A DNA stretch of 64,000 nucleotides from NCBI GenBank assembly GCA_021234155.1, contig JAJEKV010000188.1, forward strand, positions 280,452 through 344,451. Direction: 5' to 3'. The position numbers and the translations under genes were made by a program. Below, in pieces: positions 48,461 through 59,134 of this stretch. Source of the stretch: Isoetes taiwanensis. Its lineage: Eukaryota; Streptophyta; Lycopodiopsida; Isoetales; Isoetaceae. Position 1 is the first letter of the stretch; each line of letters opens with the position of its first letter. Under the pieces are notes generated by a model. That model saw only the letters and a program-made list of their open reading frames with translations, searched no databases and had not been told where the DNA came from.

Positions 48461-49362
48461 AGTGACTAAGCGACATATTTATATTATATTAGTGGCGAAA
48501 TACAAAAGGTGGGCATTGCCCATATACATCCGCTATGGGCAGAGCCCTATTTACAAAATCCTAAGTTAACAGAACCCCTACTCCGGGTTTGGAGCAGAGG
48601 TGATGCGGAGCACCAGGTAGCGGCAGTGCTTTCGGGTTCCCAAAGACGGATGATGAATCACCACCTCGATGGGAGTAGTCTTGGGGTCCGGGTACTCCAT
48701 TGTTAAGCCACATCGGCCGTCCATTCGGATGCGGTTCGCGACATTTTCGAGGTCCGTCGCGTTCATCTTGCAAGTGATCCATTCCTAGCAACTAGTCGGC
48801 ATAGTACATTCATCATCCATGCTCACGAACTGGTGTCTCAGCTTCGCACACTGCTCGTCTTATATAGCCCAACCGCTTGGAACTCTATCGACGTGGACCA
48901 ATCGAAACAGTGCTACGCATGGTTGCAATGCAAGGTTATTTCTAAATCCGAATCTTTTTCTCCCGCCCAAGATATCTAGCCATGGTACTTTGTCGGCGGT
49001 TCCTTTATGATATCTCATTTCGAGTTGCCGGCATTAAATGACATTCCTTCCTTTCCACGCGTCGGTCATTAATATTTGTACTGCTTCCTTTATCAAATCC
49101 TCTGGTTCCTTCACGGCGTATCTCCACCGTTCATCCGCCTTCCCTTTACTACTCACGGGGCTTAGCCAAAATTTTGCCTCTCAATGCGTCCCCTCGATCT
49201 GTTGCCACGGCCCATCAACGGCCCCTTTTCCCTTCTCATCATGTCCTTTAAGCCCCACAACGTGTGCCCTAATACCTTTTAGCCTTCCTTAGTTTTTGTC
49301 TTCCATCTCCGTCCTCCGGCTTCTTTCAATCCGGCTCTTGCGTTTCCTTCTTTTCTCTTGCC
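48461..49362 (+). other. Spacer between integrase and the 3' coding region
   Basis: About 900 bp with no recognisable motif; open frames up to 84 codons lack coding features. Confidence 0.4.
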
Positions 49363-52300
49363 ATGGCTGTTTCACCAAAATTCCCTACTCTTCAAGATAT
49401 TATCTCCGGGGATCCAGGCTCTTTTTGAGTCACATTAGTTTTTCCACTCCCATCTTTCGCGATGCTCTGGAAGGTCCAAATCGTGTTGCAGAACGCCACG
49501 GACTGTATGAATTCTCTCGACAGGAACTCCCTGCCCCAAATCCGAATCAACTCAGGCAGTTTGTTGCTCACACGATCAACACCAGCGGATCACCCGAGAC
49601 CGGTCGTCAGGACCACAATTTTGCTTACCGCGGTTCTGCTTTTTCAGGTATTCCAAGTTCCTCTTCACATGCCTTCTTTATCTTGGGCTGCTTTACAGGA
49701 ACAGGATGTCTCTCAATATGGCCAAACTCCTTATCAGGCCAACACTCACAGACTCACAAACATTGCCAAGTCTCATGATATTTTTGTTAAATTTCTCTGG
49801 CGCAAGTTCTATGGGTATTCCATCAAGAATACTCACATCAATAAACAGTTTTTCAACATCCTCATTATGGCCATCCACTCCCTCATTCTATTGATTGGCC
49901 TCCAGATTTTGTTCCTTCCGTCTCCTTCATGAAATTGATGCGATCCGTGCATCCCCTTCTTGGACCATGAAGCTACCATAGGGGGTCATCTGAGCCATCA
50001 TCGGCTCATTGTGTCCCTCTACCCAAATCCCGGTTCTCAAACACATCAAACAAGCCGCTTCTCATGCATCCACCCGACCACTTTCAAATCCTATTCACAT
50101 CAACCATCAGGGCTGAAACTTCACGCCCTCGTCCTTCTCAAGAAAAATCTATTTACGTCTCCTCTTCCTCCACGGAATCCACGCTCAAATTCTCATCATG
50201 TTTCTCGGGGCGTCCGCAGTCTAATCAGCGAAGAGGGCCCCACACTTCCACCTTCTCGGCAAAGCCAGACATCAATATCGGCGGGATGTACAATCAGCTG
50301 TCATTAAACCGGGACTCACAAGAAACCTTCATGAATGGCATGCAAGCTTACATGGAGGCCAATTTTTAGCACTTCCGCAGGGGATCTCCAAGGCGCCACC
50401 ATGGAAGTTCCCCGGTCCCTTGAAGATAAACTTCAACGAAGCACGAGGCTCTTTTTACGGGCGTGAATCTCTAAAAGCTGAAACGGGACCCGGACTAGCC
50501 TGCTTTCGCTGATCAATGAGGCTCGATTCACAATCCACTATTCAGAATTGTTGGCTACCCACAAGGATAAGGATACACTCCTTGCCGACAAGGATCCGCT
50601 CTTCGCGGATCTCAAAACCATGTACCCTGAGCTCTCTGAAATTACACCAACCAGGTCCAAGAACTTTTCAGGTGCAGTAATGGCATCTCTTCTCTCAAAG
50701 ACCAACTTTCCACGGCTGCCGCGGTCGACTCCGCCTCTTGCTCAACTCATGGAAGCTCAAAAGCGAGAAGATAATTGATGGCCTTGAAATTGCCACTCTT
50801 GACTTCACAACTCCACTCAAGTGCCATCCACTTCACGAGGCCACGCTCTCTCTCAGGAAGTTCCGTGATCAGTCCGTCTTCTTCTTTGACAAAGATCATT
50901 AGATCCGCGAGACTTAGAGCATCAACTCCAACAAAATTTGTTCAATGCGGAAGAAGCCCGAGAGTCAACATGAGGTATATATTGATATTGCTCTCGCATT
51001 CCCTATGGAATTCTGTACCCCTTCCAGTTATCTGGATTATGTGGTTGCCCGACGCCACCTTTTTCTTCTCAAGTAGTACTCAGCAAACGGCAAGATTAAT
51101 GCGCAGCCCCTGGGCAGTGCGGATTTTCTCAGGATCTGGCCGGACCTTTCTGTTGAAGACAAAGGCTTACTCTGTGCCCTCTTAGTCTTTGATCAAATCC
51201 CTTTGTGGAGGATTACGATTTGGTCATTTTCCTGTTGTTGACCTATGGCTTATATTTTCATGATTTCTATCTGGCCGATACACGAGACAAATTCGAGATG
51301 AGGCCCATCGCATTTTTCAAGGCAACCCTCATGCTCACTGGTTGTTATTAGAAAACAATCCGTATTTACAGGATCCTGCTCGGTCCAACACTCTCTGACG
51401 GAGTACATGCCTGAACTTGCTCATCACCTACCTCTATGGCAAGGCGAGGCGGAACAGTCGCGGAAGAATTTAGCCCATCCGAGGATCTTTCGTTTGCACA
51501 AATTTATATGCAGCACCTGGGTGGCTACAACTCCCTATGGGCCCTTTTGGACAGCAAGACTATACCCACGGGTTGGATTAATCCTCCAGTCTATACCCAG
51601 CTCTCATTTGATTGAGACCCGGTGGTGCGCGTGCTCTAGATCTGGAGACCTTGTTCGTGAATTCGGGGGCGAGCTCGGCCATACGCCCACGGGCATGGCT
51701 CACTCTCCGTATGCTTCATTAGGTGCACCCTTGCGCCCGAGTATCTAACCTCGGTTTGGCCCTTCCCTTTTGGACTAAGGTCACGGAAGGCCACGGCCGG
51801 GTGGACTCCTCCTCGGATCTCCACGGATCTCATTTGGGATCCGCGTTTTGTTAAGCACGCTCTAATTGGGAGAATGGCGCTACCTTGGACCATACTGAAA
51901 ATTGGATCTACATCCCTAATGCAAGAGGTTGGGAGACACCCACACATCTTTGTCTCGGCCTTGATCTCTTTTGGAACATCTTTGCCACTTCCCCGGATCC
52001 ATCGTTTCCTTTGCCAAAGCGGGTTTTGTCTTTGCCTTAAAGTGCTTTCTGCTGAGTTCTCTAAACATACAGCGTCCTATCTATTATTGCAACCCGAATA
52101 TAAGCATCAGAACCTTTGGCCTCGAGACCTGCCTTCTCATGGAATGCGGTTTGTACCTGCTGAAGCACTGCAGGTACACTTGAAGAAATGGTGCACTCTG
52201 GGTTTCTCATTGACGCTCATCCAGCCATCGGTCTCCACACTCCCGGCTCTCCGGCACGCCGGGATCTCATTGGGAACTATCATAATGGGCCCCATCCTCA

Positions 52301-52397
52301 TACCCGCCAGGATGAATTTCAGACTGCTGGGTTCCCGCCATCTGAAACAGTTCCTCCTTTTCTCCTCCACCGGTGTCGTTTGGTGGGGGAGTGTTAG
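49363..52397 (+). pseudogene. Extra 3' coding region of the Gypsy element, function unknown
   Basis: An ATG at 49363 opens MAVSPKFPTLQDIISGDPGS. With frame changes it continues as RDALEGPNRVAERHGLYEFS, QDVSQYGQTPYQANTHRLTN, GGMYNQLSLNRDSQETFMNG, DSTLLADKDPLFADL-like sequence, SQHEVYIDIALAFPMEFCTP, QIRDEAHRIFQGNPHAHWLL, GGYNSLWALLDSKTIPTGWI, and HTRQDEFQTAGFPPSETVPP. The last frame stops at the TAG inside the TGTTAG that begins the 3' LTR. The composition is that of a real, decayed protein of up to ~1000 residues. I find no transmembrane pattern of an env-like protein, no RNase H and no nucleic-acid-binding motif. Some Tat/Athila-type elements carry extra ORFs here; this one I cannot match. 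Confidence 0.5.
52382..52391 (+). promoter_or_regulatory. Polypurine tract
   Basis: GGTGGGGGAG directly abuts the TGTTAG start of the 3' LTR, the position where plus-strand DNA synthesis is primed. One T interrupts the purines. Confidence 0.75.
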
Positions 52398-52970
52398 TCT
52401 TATGCGATCACGGTACATGACTATTCATGCACACCGGAGGACCAGGTCAAGAACAAGGAGCCACAATCGTCCGGTCGATTCGTCGTCAACCCAATGAGAA
52501 GACCAAGCAGCAGACCACGCCCGCGCCAAAGAAGAGGCAGAGAACAGACAAGTGACGGGCCGTCACCGTCACCGTCAGCGTGATTTCAGGCATCTTAAGA
52601 GGCACCGCCAACATTCCTGAATCGGGCCTCCTTCCGGAGTCGGCACCGAGAATCGACGAGTATCTATATTGGGCCAAAGGCCATTGTACTATATATGTGA
52701 GTAGAGCTAGTATTCATAGGGTAGATGAGTTTTTGGTCTTATCTCCATTCTGTTTTCTCTCTATTGCGAGAGCTCATGTATCATCATTGATATCAAAGAG
52801 TTTCGTTCTCATCATTGTGTTCTTATTATTTTTCTTTTGTTCTCTCTCTTTCCCTTTTCCTTTGTTCCTTTTGCAAATCCCGTGACCACGACATACAGGA
52901 TTCTCTGTTTGATCCAAGGGTCCTCTCAGAGGGCTGTCTTGCAGGAGTTCCCGAACCCAGACCCCAAACA
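52392..52970 (+). repeat. 3' LTR of the Ty3/Gypsy element
   Basis: 579 bp from TGTTAGTC to ..CCCCAAACA, i.e. TG..CA ends. It is collinear with 40402-41007 but several small segments are shorter (for example TTCCGGAGTCGG where the 5' copy has TTCCGTGAGGGAGTCGG). Confidence 0.85.
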
Positions 52971-52975
52971 GATAC
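52971..52975 (+). repeat. Gypsy target-site duplication, right copy (GATAC)
   Basis: Follows the CA end of the 3' LTR; matches the left GATAT except for the last base. LINE coding sequence resumes immediately. Confidence 0.6.
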
Positions 52976-54700
52976 CTCTGTCTGAAAAATACATACCATG
53001 GAAAATCTTTTTATTGGTACTATAATCGACCCTGGTTTTATGATTTTCTTCTTGAACATCCATTTTGCTGGTGTTGCACTCAGTCTTGATGTTGTGATTG
53101 TCCTCCATGTGCTTAGCTTTTGGTCTCCAAACACCTTGCTTAGATGTGTTTCCACATCTTTCTGCACCCTAATTTTCCTATTCTGCTCATTTAGGGGAGT
53201 TTGAGAACTTTTGGCCAAAGGCATTTTAGAGTAAGAAATATTGAGATTGAAATGCTTCTGCTGGGGCTTTTACAGGGAATACAATCCCCCCAGTTAGAAT
53301 AAATTTTCTTTTGAACACAGACAGAGGGGAAATTGGTTTGAGGAATGGAAACTTGAATGATCTCTCCTAAGCTACTGACTATAGCTTTAAGATGAGAGAC
53401 CTGTCCCACATCCCATGGGCGATTCAAGCGGGGAGATCCATGTGGTAGTAGAAATCGTGGAGAAGTCCCCGGTATATAAAGAGGATCCCATTTCATAATA
53501 TACACGGGATATCCAGGAAATGAGGAGATCTTTCTAGTAAGGATCGGAGGGACATTCTTTTCCTCTTTAGAAATGATCTCGAAGGTCTTATTGTCCAATT
53601 TAAGAATGGAAAGGATAGGAACCAAGAGAGATTTGGTGATCCAATACTTCCGCGGTGCTTATAGAAGGACAATTTTGAGGGAAATGAACAAGAATTCCAT
53701 GATTGATATATCGATATTAGCGAGTTGTCAATAATATCACCGAGGTCAAGAATACCCTCTACCTTATTAGTTTCAATTTCACTTTCAAATGAGTCGGTGG
53801 CAACATTAACAAAATTCAAAAGAATTAAGTAAAGCATTCTTGTAAGAGTTACCATTGATTTTGTCATATTTTCCCCATGATGGGACCGAGGACTTGAGTT
53901 TGCTTGGAAACCTTTGTTTTGTTCTTGTCCATATTCCGCTCTTTGATGCTGGTACAATTTTGGCATTCACAATTAGCACAGTCGGTCGGGTGAAAATAGC
54001 CATTACTGTCAGCAATTTTGCAATTGGTAGGTGTCTCTAGCGGGAGTTGGTAGGTCTTGTAATCCATCTCCACTTCCTTCAGTTTCAAATGGCAAAAAGG
54101 GGAGTCTATTTTTGAAACCTTTCCCAAGTTCTCAATAACACGATCGTCGGCTTCCTCCCAAATTTTAACCAACTAGAAAGAGGCTTTGGATTTCCACCCA
54201 AGATCCTCGAGTTCTTCAACTAAACCTTTTGTTGCCTGCAGCATTTCCGTCATAGATCTTCTAAAAAATTGGTTTTTGAGGCTGCAACAATCCTCTTTTG
54301 AATGTCCCGTCTTCACTCTGATGAGTTGGTATAGAAGAATGTCCATTTCCTGAATCTTCTGAAGCATCTACCAAGCTAGGTCCCGGTCATTAGCTTTGCC
54401 TTCTTTATATTGGTTCTCTAGCCTCTGCATTTCGAGTTTGCACACCAAGATCTTCCCTTCCTTCTGTACTCCCAAGCATTCTGCTGCAACTTCTTGTTGT
54501 TCCCTGATTATATCAAAGGCAGCCTTTAATTCTTTCATCTTGATCCATGTTTGATCTTTCTTGTCATCCAGAACAAAAATCTGATCCCAACTTTGGATAA
54601 TCAAAATTGGATCAGTATCCTTGTACTCGTAAGGCACTCTTGTTGAGGACGAAGGTCCTCCAACCGCCGGTTTACTCGTCAAGCTTTTGGTTCTCATAAT
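52976..54700 (-). pseudogene. LINE ORF1 (gag-like) and start of ORF2
   Basis: Minus strand, start ATG at about 54697: MRTKSLTSKPAVGGPSSSTR, then a charged helical stretch (KELKAAFDIIREQQEVAAEC..LEMQRLENQYKEGK). Two in-frame TAG codons, at 54368 and 54173, interrupt one continuous frame. Further on are CANCECQNC (about 53970), and PPILTRKISSFPGYPVYIMK with PHGSPRLNRPWDVGQVSHLK (53560-53390), which resemble the DUF4283-type domain of plant LINE ORF1, and DCIPCK near its end. The last part, to 52976, is the region just upstream of the endonuclease and was separated from it by the Gypsy insertion. Confidence 0.65.
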
Positions 54701-55010
54701 GCAACAAAGAAAGGGGAAACGGTCGACAGAAAAAGGAGAAACAAAGGCGAACTGAGAAAGAAAATCGAAAGAAAGAGGGAAAAAGAAATGCAAAAGGGGC
54801 GGAAGATCAGAAAGGGGGAAAAAGGACAAGGGAAAGAAACTGATTGATAAAAAAGAGGAAAGCTGCCATTATAATCAAGAAAGACTGCTGCTCGTACCCT
54901 GAACCATCTGCGAGGATCTAACAGGGGAAGAGGGTCCCATCAACCGTCAGAGAAATAGCAAACCGGAGAAACCAGAGAAAGAAAGAAAGAGAGCCAATCT
55001 GCCGACAAAA
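54701..55010 (-). other. LINE internal leader between the 5' ORF and ORF1
   Basis: About 300 bp, purine-rich on the plus strand (runs such as AAAGAAAGAAAGAGAG near 54977), no ORF of note. Confidence 0.4.
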
Positions 55011-55412
55011 TCAATTGGCCACCCCAAACCTCCAAACCACAACGCCAAGGTCTCCAAAGACTTCTGCTGGCTGAAGATCAAAGAAATCTGCCCAGTGGTG
55101 GATAGGTTCAATTCCGAATTCTATAGGGACCTCTAGAAGAAAGATATTTCTCTCGAATCTGTTGCCCAAAGCCAGATAAGGCTGAGAGTTATGAGCAGAG
55201 ACTCTGAGGGAGACGACTCTGTCGAAGCAAAGGATGCAAAGAAAAAACTTGTTAAAGAACTCAAAATCTGCTCTACAGAAATCTATTCTAGACTGATTAT
55301 TACTAGCTAATTCAATCAAATCCTCGATGGCCTGAAGGGTGCTCTCATGGCCCTGGGGAGGAATGACATAACCCAGCCCCTGGAGAACAGCTTCGAGCAA
55401 AGCCTCATCCAT
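55011..55412 (-). CDS. 133-codon ORF at the 5' end of the LINE, unknown
   Basis: Open without stops from MDEALLEAVLQGLGYVIPPQ to ..VVWRFGVAN. It includes HESTLQAIEDLIELASNNQS and FERNIFLLEVPIEFGIEPIH. It starts 65 bp inside the LINE 5' end, ahead of the gag-like ORF. I do not recognise it. It could be an N-terminal extension of ORF1 cut off by a frameshift, or host sequence carried into this LINE lineage. Confidence 0.4.
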   Translation of the reverse strand: MDEALLEAVLQGLGYVIPPQGHESTLQAIEDLIELASNNQSRIDFCRADFEFFNKFFLCILCFDRVVSLRVSAHNSQPYLALGNRFERNIFLLEVPIEFGIEPIHHWADFFDLQPAEVFGDLGVVVWRFGVAN

Positions 55413-55477
55413 CAGGGCTGGGTCTGAGGCACGAGAAGGATGCGCTCATTTTTCTCCAAAAAACGCATTCATATTAT

Positions 55478-55491
55478 TGTTATTGTTACTG
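55478..55491 (+). repeat. LINE target-site duplication, right copy
   Basis: TGTTATTGTTACTG, identical to 35913-35926. The flank is itself (TTATTG)-rich, so part of the match could be by chance, but the GTTACTG end is shared and is not part of that simple pattern. Confidence 0.65.
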
Positions 55492-56420
55492 TTATTGTTA
55501 TTATTATTATTGTTATATATTTTAATTTTGAAGGATCTTATTATGGCGTTATACTATTTATTATTATGACTTATACTATTTATTTAGGTGTTAGAAGCAT
55601 CACAATATCGTTTATATTGTTGAATGGCATACATTACATAAACATTGATCTAGAAGCAAAAGAACCATTATCATAGTAAACAACAATGAAAATTTGTTCT
55701 TCTTTAAATGATGGCTGACTTAGAAATAATTATTTCTTGCTCCAAAGAATTTTTCTCTTTAATCCAAAATAAATTTGCCAAGTGAGCCTTCGAAAAATCG
55801 CTTAGGGCCTTCATTCATAGTCTTCAGTTTGGAAAATTCAGGGAAATGTATATAATGACAGGTCAAGTTACTTTATTGCTTAAGGAATCCATCAGGCGCT
55901 TGGTCTATTTTGTAGCGGCTTTCAACAACTTCTCTAACAATAATTGCACATATTTTATTTCAATCCAAGCGTAAGATTCTTATGACTTCTAAGTCTTATA
56001 GATTGTTATATCAATACACAAGGCCTCCAAAAATTAGTACTATATGGTCTATTTATGCTTGATATGTGTCATTTTCCTTGATCAACCCGGTTTTTTAGCG
56101 GTTTCTTTCCATTTTTTTACACGGACTTTCCGTGGCGGGCAAAAAATTTGTCGAGCCATCAGTCATAAAGTTGAAGGATAGTGGCCGGTCGAGAAGGCCA
56201 CCATTCGAGAAAAGCTTTTGGGCAAATTTGCTACACCGATGAATCTCTCTCATTTGATGAATTCTTGATGAATTTTCCTCGGGTTCTTTGAAATTCATCA
56301 TTTCTGATCGTCCGGCCCATTAGTGCAGCATCTTGAATTAATATGGAGATAATTCATGTTTTGAGTTAAAAAAACTACTTTTTTTTTATATATACCATAA
56401 CTTGAAGCATGGCAACCAAA
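55492..56420. other. No gene recognised
   Basis: AT-rich sequence with a (TTATTA)-type simple tract at 55492-55520. Before the LINE inserted it would have continued from the 3' flank of the aspartic protease remnant. Confidence 0.4.
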
Positions 56421-56428
56421 CCCAATTC

Positions 56429-58600
56429 CGAGGGTATAAGTTCCCTCTTGCATTTCTAATTTATTTTTAAGGGACTAGGCTAAGAACTTCGGTTTTGCGG
56501 GGAGTTACGTTTTGCAAGAACATCATTGAATTTGCAAAGAAATTGGAAACTTTTCGATGGAGGGAAAGAATGCAAGAAGTATCAAGTGGGCAGATGTTCC
56601 AAGTGCTGATTTTTTGCGGGTTTGGGAAAAACATATGCCCAAGACCAGCAAGATACCGTCAAGTTAATTAAGCCCCGTTCAAGACAACACTCAACGATTT
56701 GATAGCGAGAGTTTATCAAAAATTGCTTCCAAATAATGAATTGAGAACCCTTTTGCAAGGGCTTTTGCACGGTCACATCTTTGCAAAGGCATTGCGAGAA
56801 TCCCGATGATTTTAAGGTTAATTGGGTGAGTTTAGCGGCCAGGATGCTTATAGGATTGACCAAGTTCAATGAACAAAGAGCATGTGAATGCTTTTCGAGA
56901 AGAACACTACTTGCATTCTTTGAATTACATAAGGTCACTTTTTTCATGTATGAGGATAGTAGGAAAGAAATGGTGCGAAACAGAGGCTGTTGAGAATGGA
57001 AGGTTCCATCAGTAACTCGAATGCAAACTTCAAGGATCTTGAAGAAGAGATAAAGGAGAAGAGGCAAATGTGGATGGAATTGCAGCTATTTAATCCTGAT
57101 GAAGGAGTGGCAATACAAGAATTGCAAAGGGATGAGCAAGCTCTGCAAGCTTTTCTAGACAAGCAGATGTTTAAGGTGAACACATCAGGTTTGTAGGAAC
57201 TAAAGAAAGAAATTTCTATTTTTAAATCTGATATTGATAGTTATGAAAGTAATATGAAGTATTGGCATGCCAAGTGCAAGCATGTTGCACATTTGCATCA
57301 AATACTGGGAATGGGAACTTATAATTTCCCAACGTTCAAAGGGGCAACCACATGTGAGGGTTGTGGCCTTCTGTTTTTAGAAGAATATGAATTGCATGTT
57401 AAACTTAAATCATGTGGTCACATCTACCATGTTATATGCTTGGTGTTGTCTTTGGAAAGCATGCATTGCATTGTATCTCGGTTGTGATGTTGAGGTTCCT
57501 CCAAGTATTTTGGGCGAACTTGGTTTCAAGGAACTCAAACCACCGATTCGGATGATGAAGAAGCAAGTGAAGAAATTGAAGCGAGAAGAATTGGAAAAAG
57601 CGACAAGGTCAAGAGTGATAAGAAGGAGGTGACACCTAAGAAGAGATTCGAGAAAGAAACCAGCTCCAACACCTCTTTGTTCAATGATCCATCAAGCACT
57701 GGACTTTCAACTGTCAAAATGGCAAAAGAAAAGAATAACAAGGAGTGCTACTAAGTCATGTGGTCAAAACCAATAGACAAAGGTATTTATCGATTATTTT
57801 CTCAATTGATTTAGTTGCTTCAAGTTTATTTATTCCTTGCAGATCCAGTTGATATAGATAAGATAATGAAGTTTTCACACTTAACTCATGAAGAGAGTCC
57901 TCAGATAGCTACTAAATCAGTAGGTAATTAATTTAACATTGAGATATGAGATGTACTATCTTACTTAAGATTTTTTTCTGCGGCAGACAATACCTGTGAT
58001 GATGTTATAGATAACATTGTCCAGCATTGTTTTGCAGTGCATAATTTGTCTCCAAAAATGAAAGGTAAGCAACATTTGAGCATAACATTCACTGATGTGT
58101 ATATAACTTACAACAACTTTTTTGATGCGAAAAAAATTTCAAAAGTAGTTAATGAGGTTGGACGGGGAAGGTGTTGTGGAGGCCGAGGTTTGGACAAAAG
58201 GTTTATCTCCAATGAACACTCCACTTAGAAAAGGTAAAAGCCCTTTTCAGCACATGTGTAAGGAGTTTTATTTATAGACTAGCCTAAGTTGTATCATGCG
58301 GATCCTCAAGTTCTAGTTGCGATGGATGAGTGCAGTGAATTCCAACTACCTTGAGCACTTGTAAGTGTTAGCTTGCACAATTTGCTTGCAAAAATAATTT
58401 TGTATTTACTTGTTTGGGTTTTGCAGGTGAGAATTGAGCACAGTGGTGATCTCACCCGGTGTGACATACTTTCTCCATCACAGAGGAAAGCACTATTGTC
58501 TCCACAAAAGCTCGAGGCGGAACCATGGAGGATGATGTTGCCATGGAAAAGTGGTTGGAGAAGAAGCTGCATAAGAAGTTGCAAATGTAATTTTAAGTGA
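56429..58600 (+). pseudogene. Multi-exon coiled-coil / Cys-His zinc-binding protein, not recognised
   Basis: The plus strand has a chain of coding blocks. 56781-56993: NPDDFKVNWVSLAARMLIGL. 57005-57196 and on: FKDLEEEIKEKRQMWMELQL, then LQRDEQALQAFLDKQMFKVN, a heptad-like coiled coil with one TAG (57195). 57254-57487: CEGCGLLFLEEYELHVKLK then SCGHIYH, a C..C..H/C..C..H pattern like a zinc finger or incomplete RING. 57500-57640: PPSILGELGFKELKPPI and a Lys/Glu-rich tail. Short exons bounded by AG and GT follow at about 57842-57919, 57987-58062 and 58428-58590, the last ending EDDVAMEKWLEKKLHKKLQM. The splicing architecture looks like a true plant gene. It may belong to the transposon that carries the transposase downstream. 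Confidence 0.45.
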
Positions 58601-59134
58601 TGAACCAATCTTGACTAATATTGCTTTCACATTTCAAGACTAGTCTTGCACCAATCCTTAGATCTGCGAGATTTTGTGAAACACTATTTTAAGTGAATGT
58701 GACATACTGTTTTGTAAATTTTTGTAGGACTTGATATCAGTTCAATTTGTTCACGAATGTGTTCATGTTCAATCATTAGGAATGTTAGATAGCATGTTCA
58801 ATCTATTATGAATCGTTCAATATCATGTTTGATATCATGTTCAATCTGTTATGTATGAATGTTACAAGTCCAATTCATACACAATTTCAATTCAAACACA
58901 CTTTTGTTTCAATTTCAATTCACACACAAATTCAATTTTAATCTCAATAAAAACAATGATTAAAATTTCAATACAAATCAATGCTTAAAAATTCAATACA
59001 AATTAATCTCAATATACGAATCAATGGTTAAAATTTCATTGCGAGCATGCTCTACCAAGACAATGAAAGAGCATATTACAATAGTATGAAATTTACAATT
59101 AAAAGAACAACCGGTTTGTAACCGTTCACGGCCA
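58601..59134. repeat. Low-complexity CAATTTCAAT-rich tract
   Basis: From about 58740 the sequence repeats GTTCAAT and ATCATGTTCAATCT, then TTTCAATTCACACACAAATT-like units and AAAATTTCAATACAAAT, to about 59040. No gene. Confidence 0.55.

Larger units (their letters stand above)
40402..52970 (+). mobile_element. Ty3/Gypsy LTR retrotransposon nested in the LINE
   Basis: 12.6 kb with two LTRs of about 580-605 bp, a polypurine tract, and a 5-bp target duplication with one change. Internal order is gag, protease, RT, RNase H, integrase, then an extra 3' coding region. RNase H directly after RT and integrase last is the Gypsy order. The integrase C-terminus (HDKHLKTKTFKEGDLVLLYD.., ..KIRWLGPYQI) resembles non-chromodomain plant lineages of the Tat/Athila side; that lineage call is tentative. 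The LTRs differ by many substitutions and small indels, so the insertion is not recent. Confidence 0.9.
35927..55477 (-). mobile_element. L1-type LINE, interrupted by a Gypsy element
   Basis: On the minus strand the element runs from 55477 to a poly(A) tail (T10 at 35927-35936) and is flanked by identical 14-bp direct repeats. Removing the Gypsy insertion (40402-52970 plus one TSD copy) leaves about 6.9 kb, the usual size of a full-length plant L1. The order is a 5' ORF, a gag-like ORF, endonuclease, reverse transcriptase and a Cys-rich end. All long ORFs contain stops or frameshifts. Its insertion point is about 40-60 bp past the stop codon of the aspartic protease remnant. Confidence 0.8.

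Noticed and set aside
49296-52500. Env-like gene downstream of integrase
   Set aside because: No signal peptide or consistent transmembrane segment is seen in the frames with coding character, so the region is reported as unknown.
40402-52970. Endogenous pararetrovirus
   Set aside because: Two LTRs, a 5-bp target duplication and a clear integrase after RNase H identify a Ty3/Gypsy retrotransposon; no movement-protein region is seen.
55440-55676. 78-codon Ile/Val-rich ORF
   Set aside because: It translates the LINE target-site flank and the TTATTG simple repeat.
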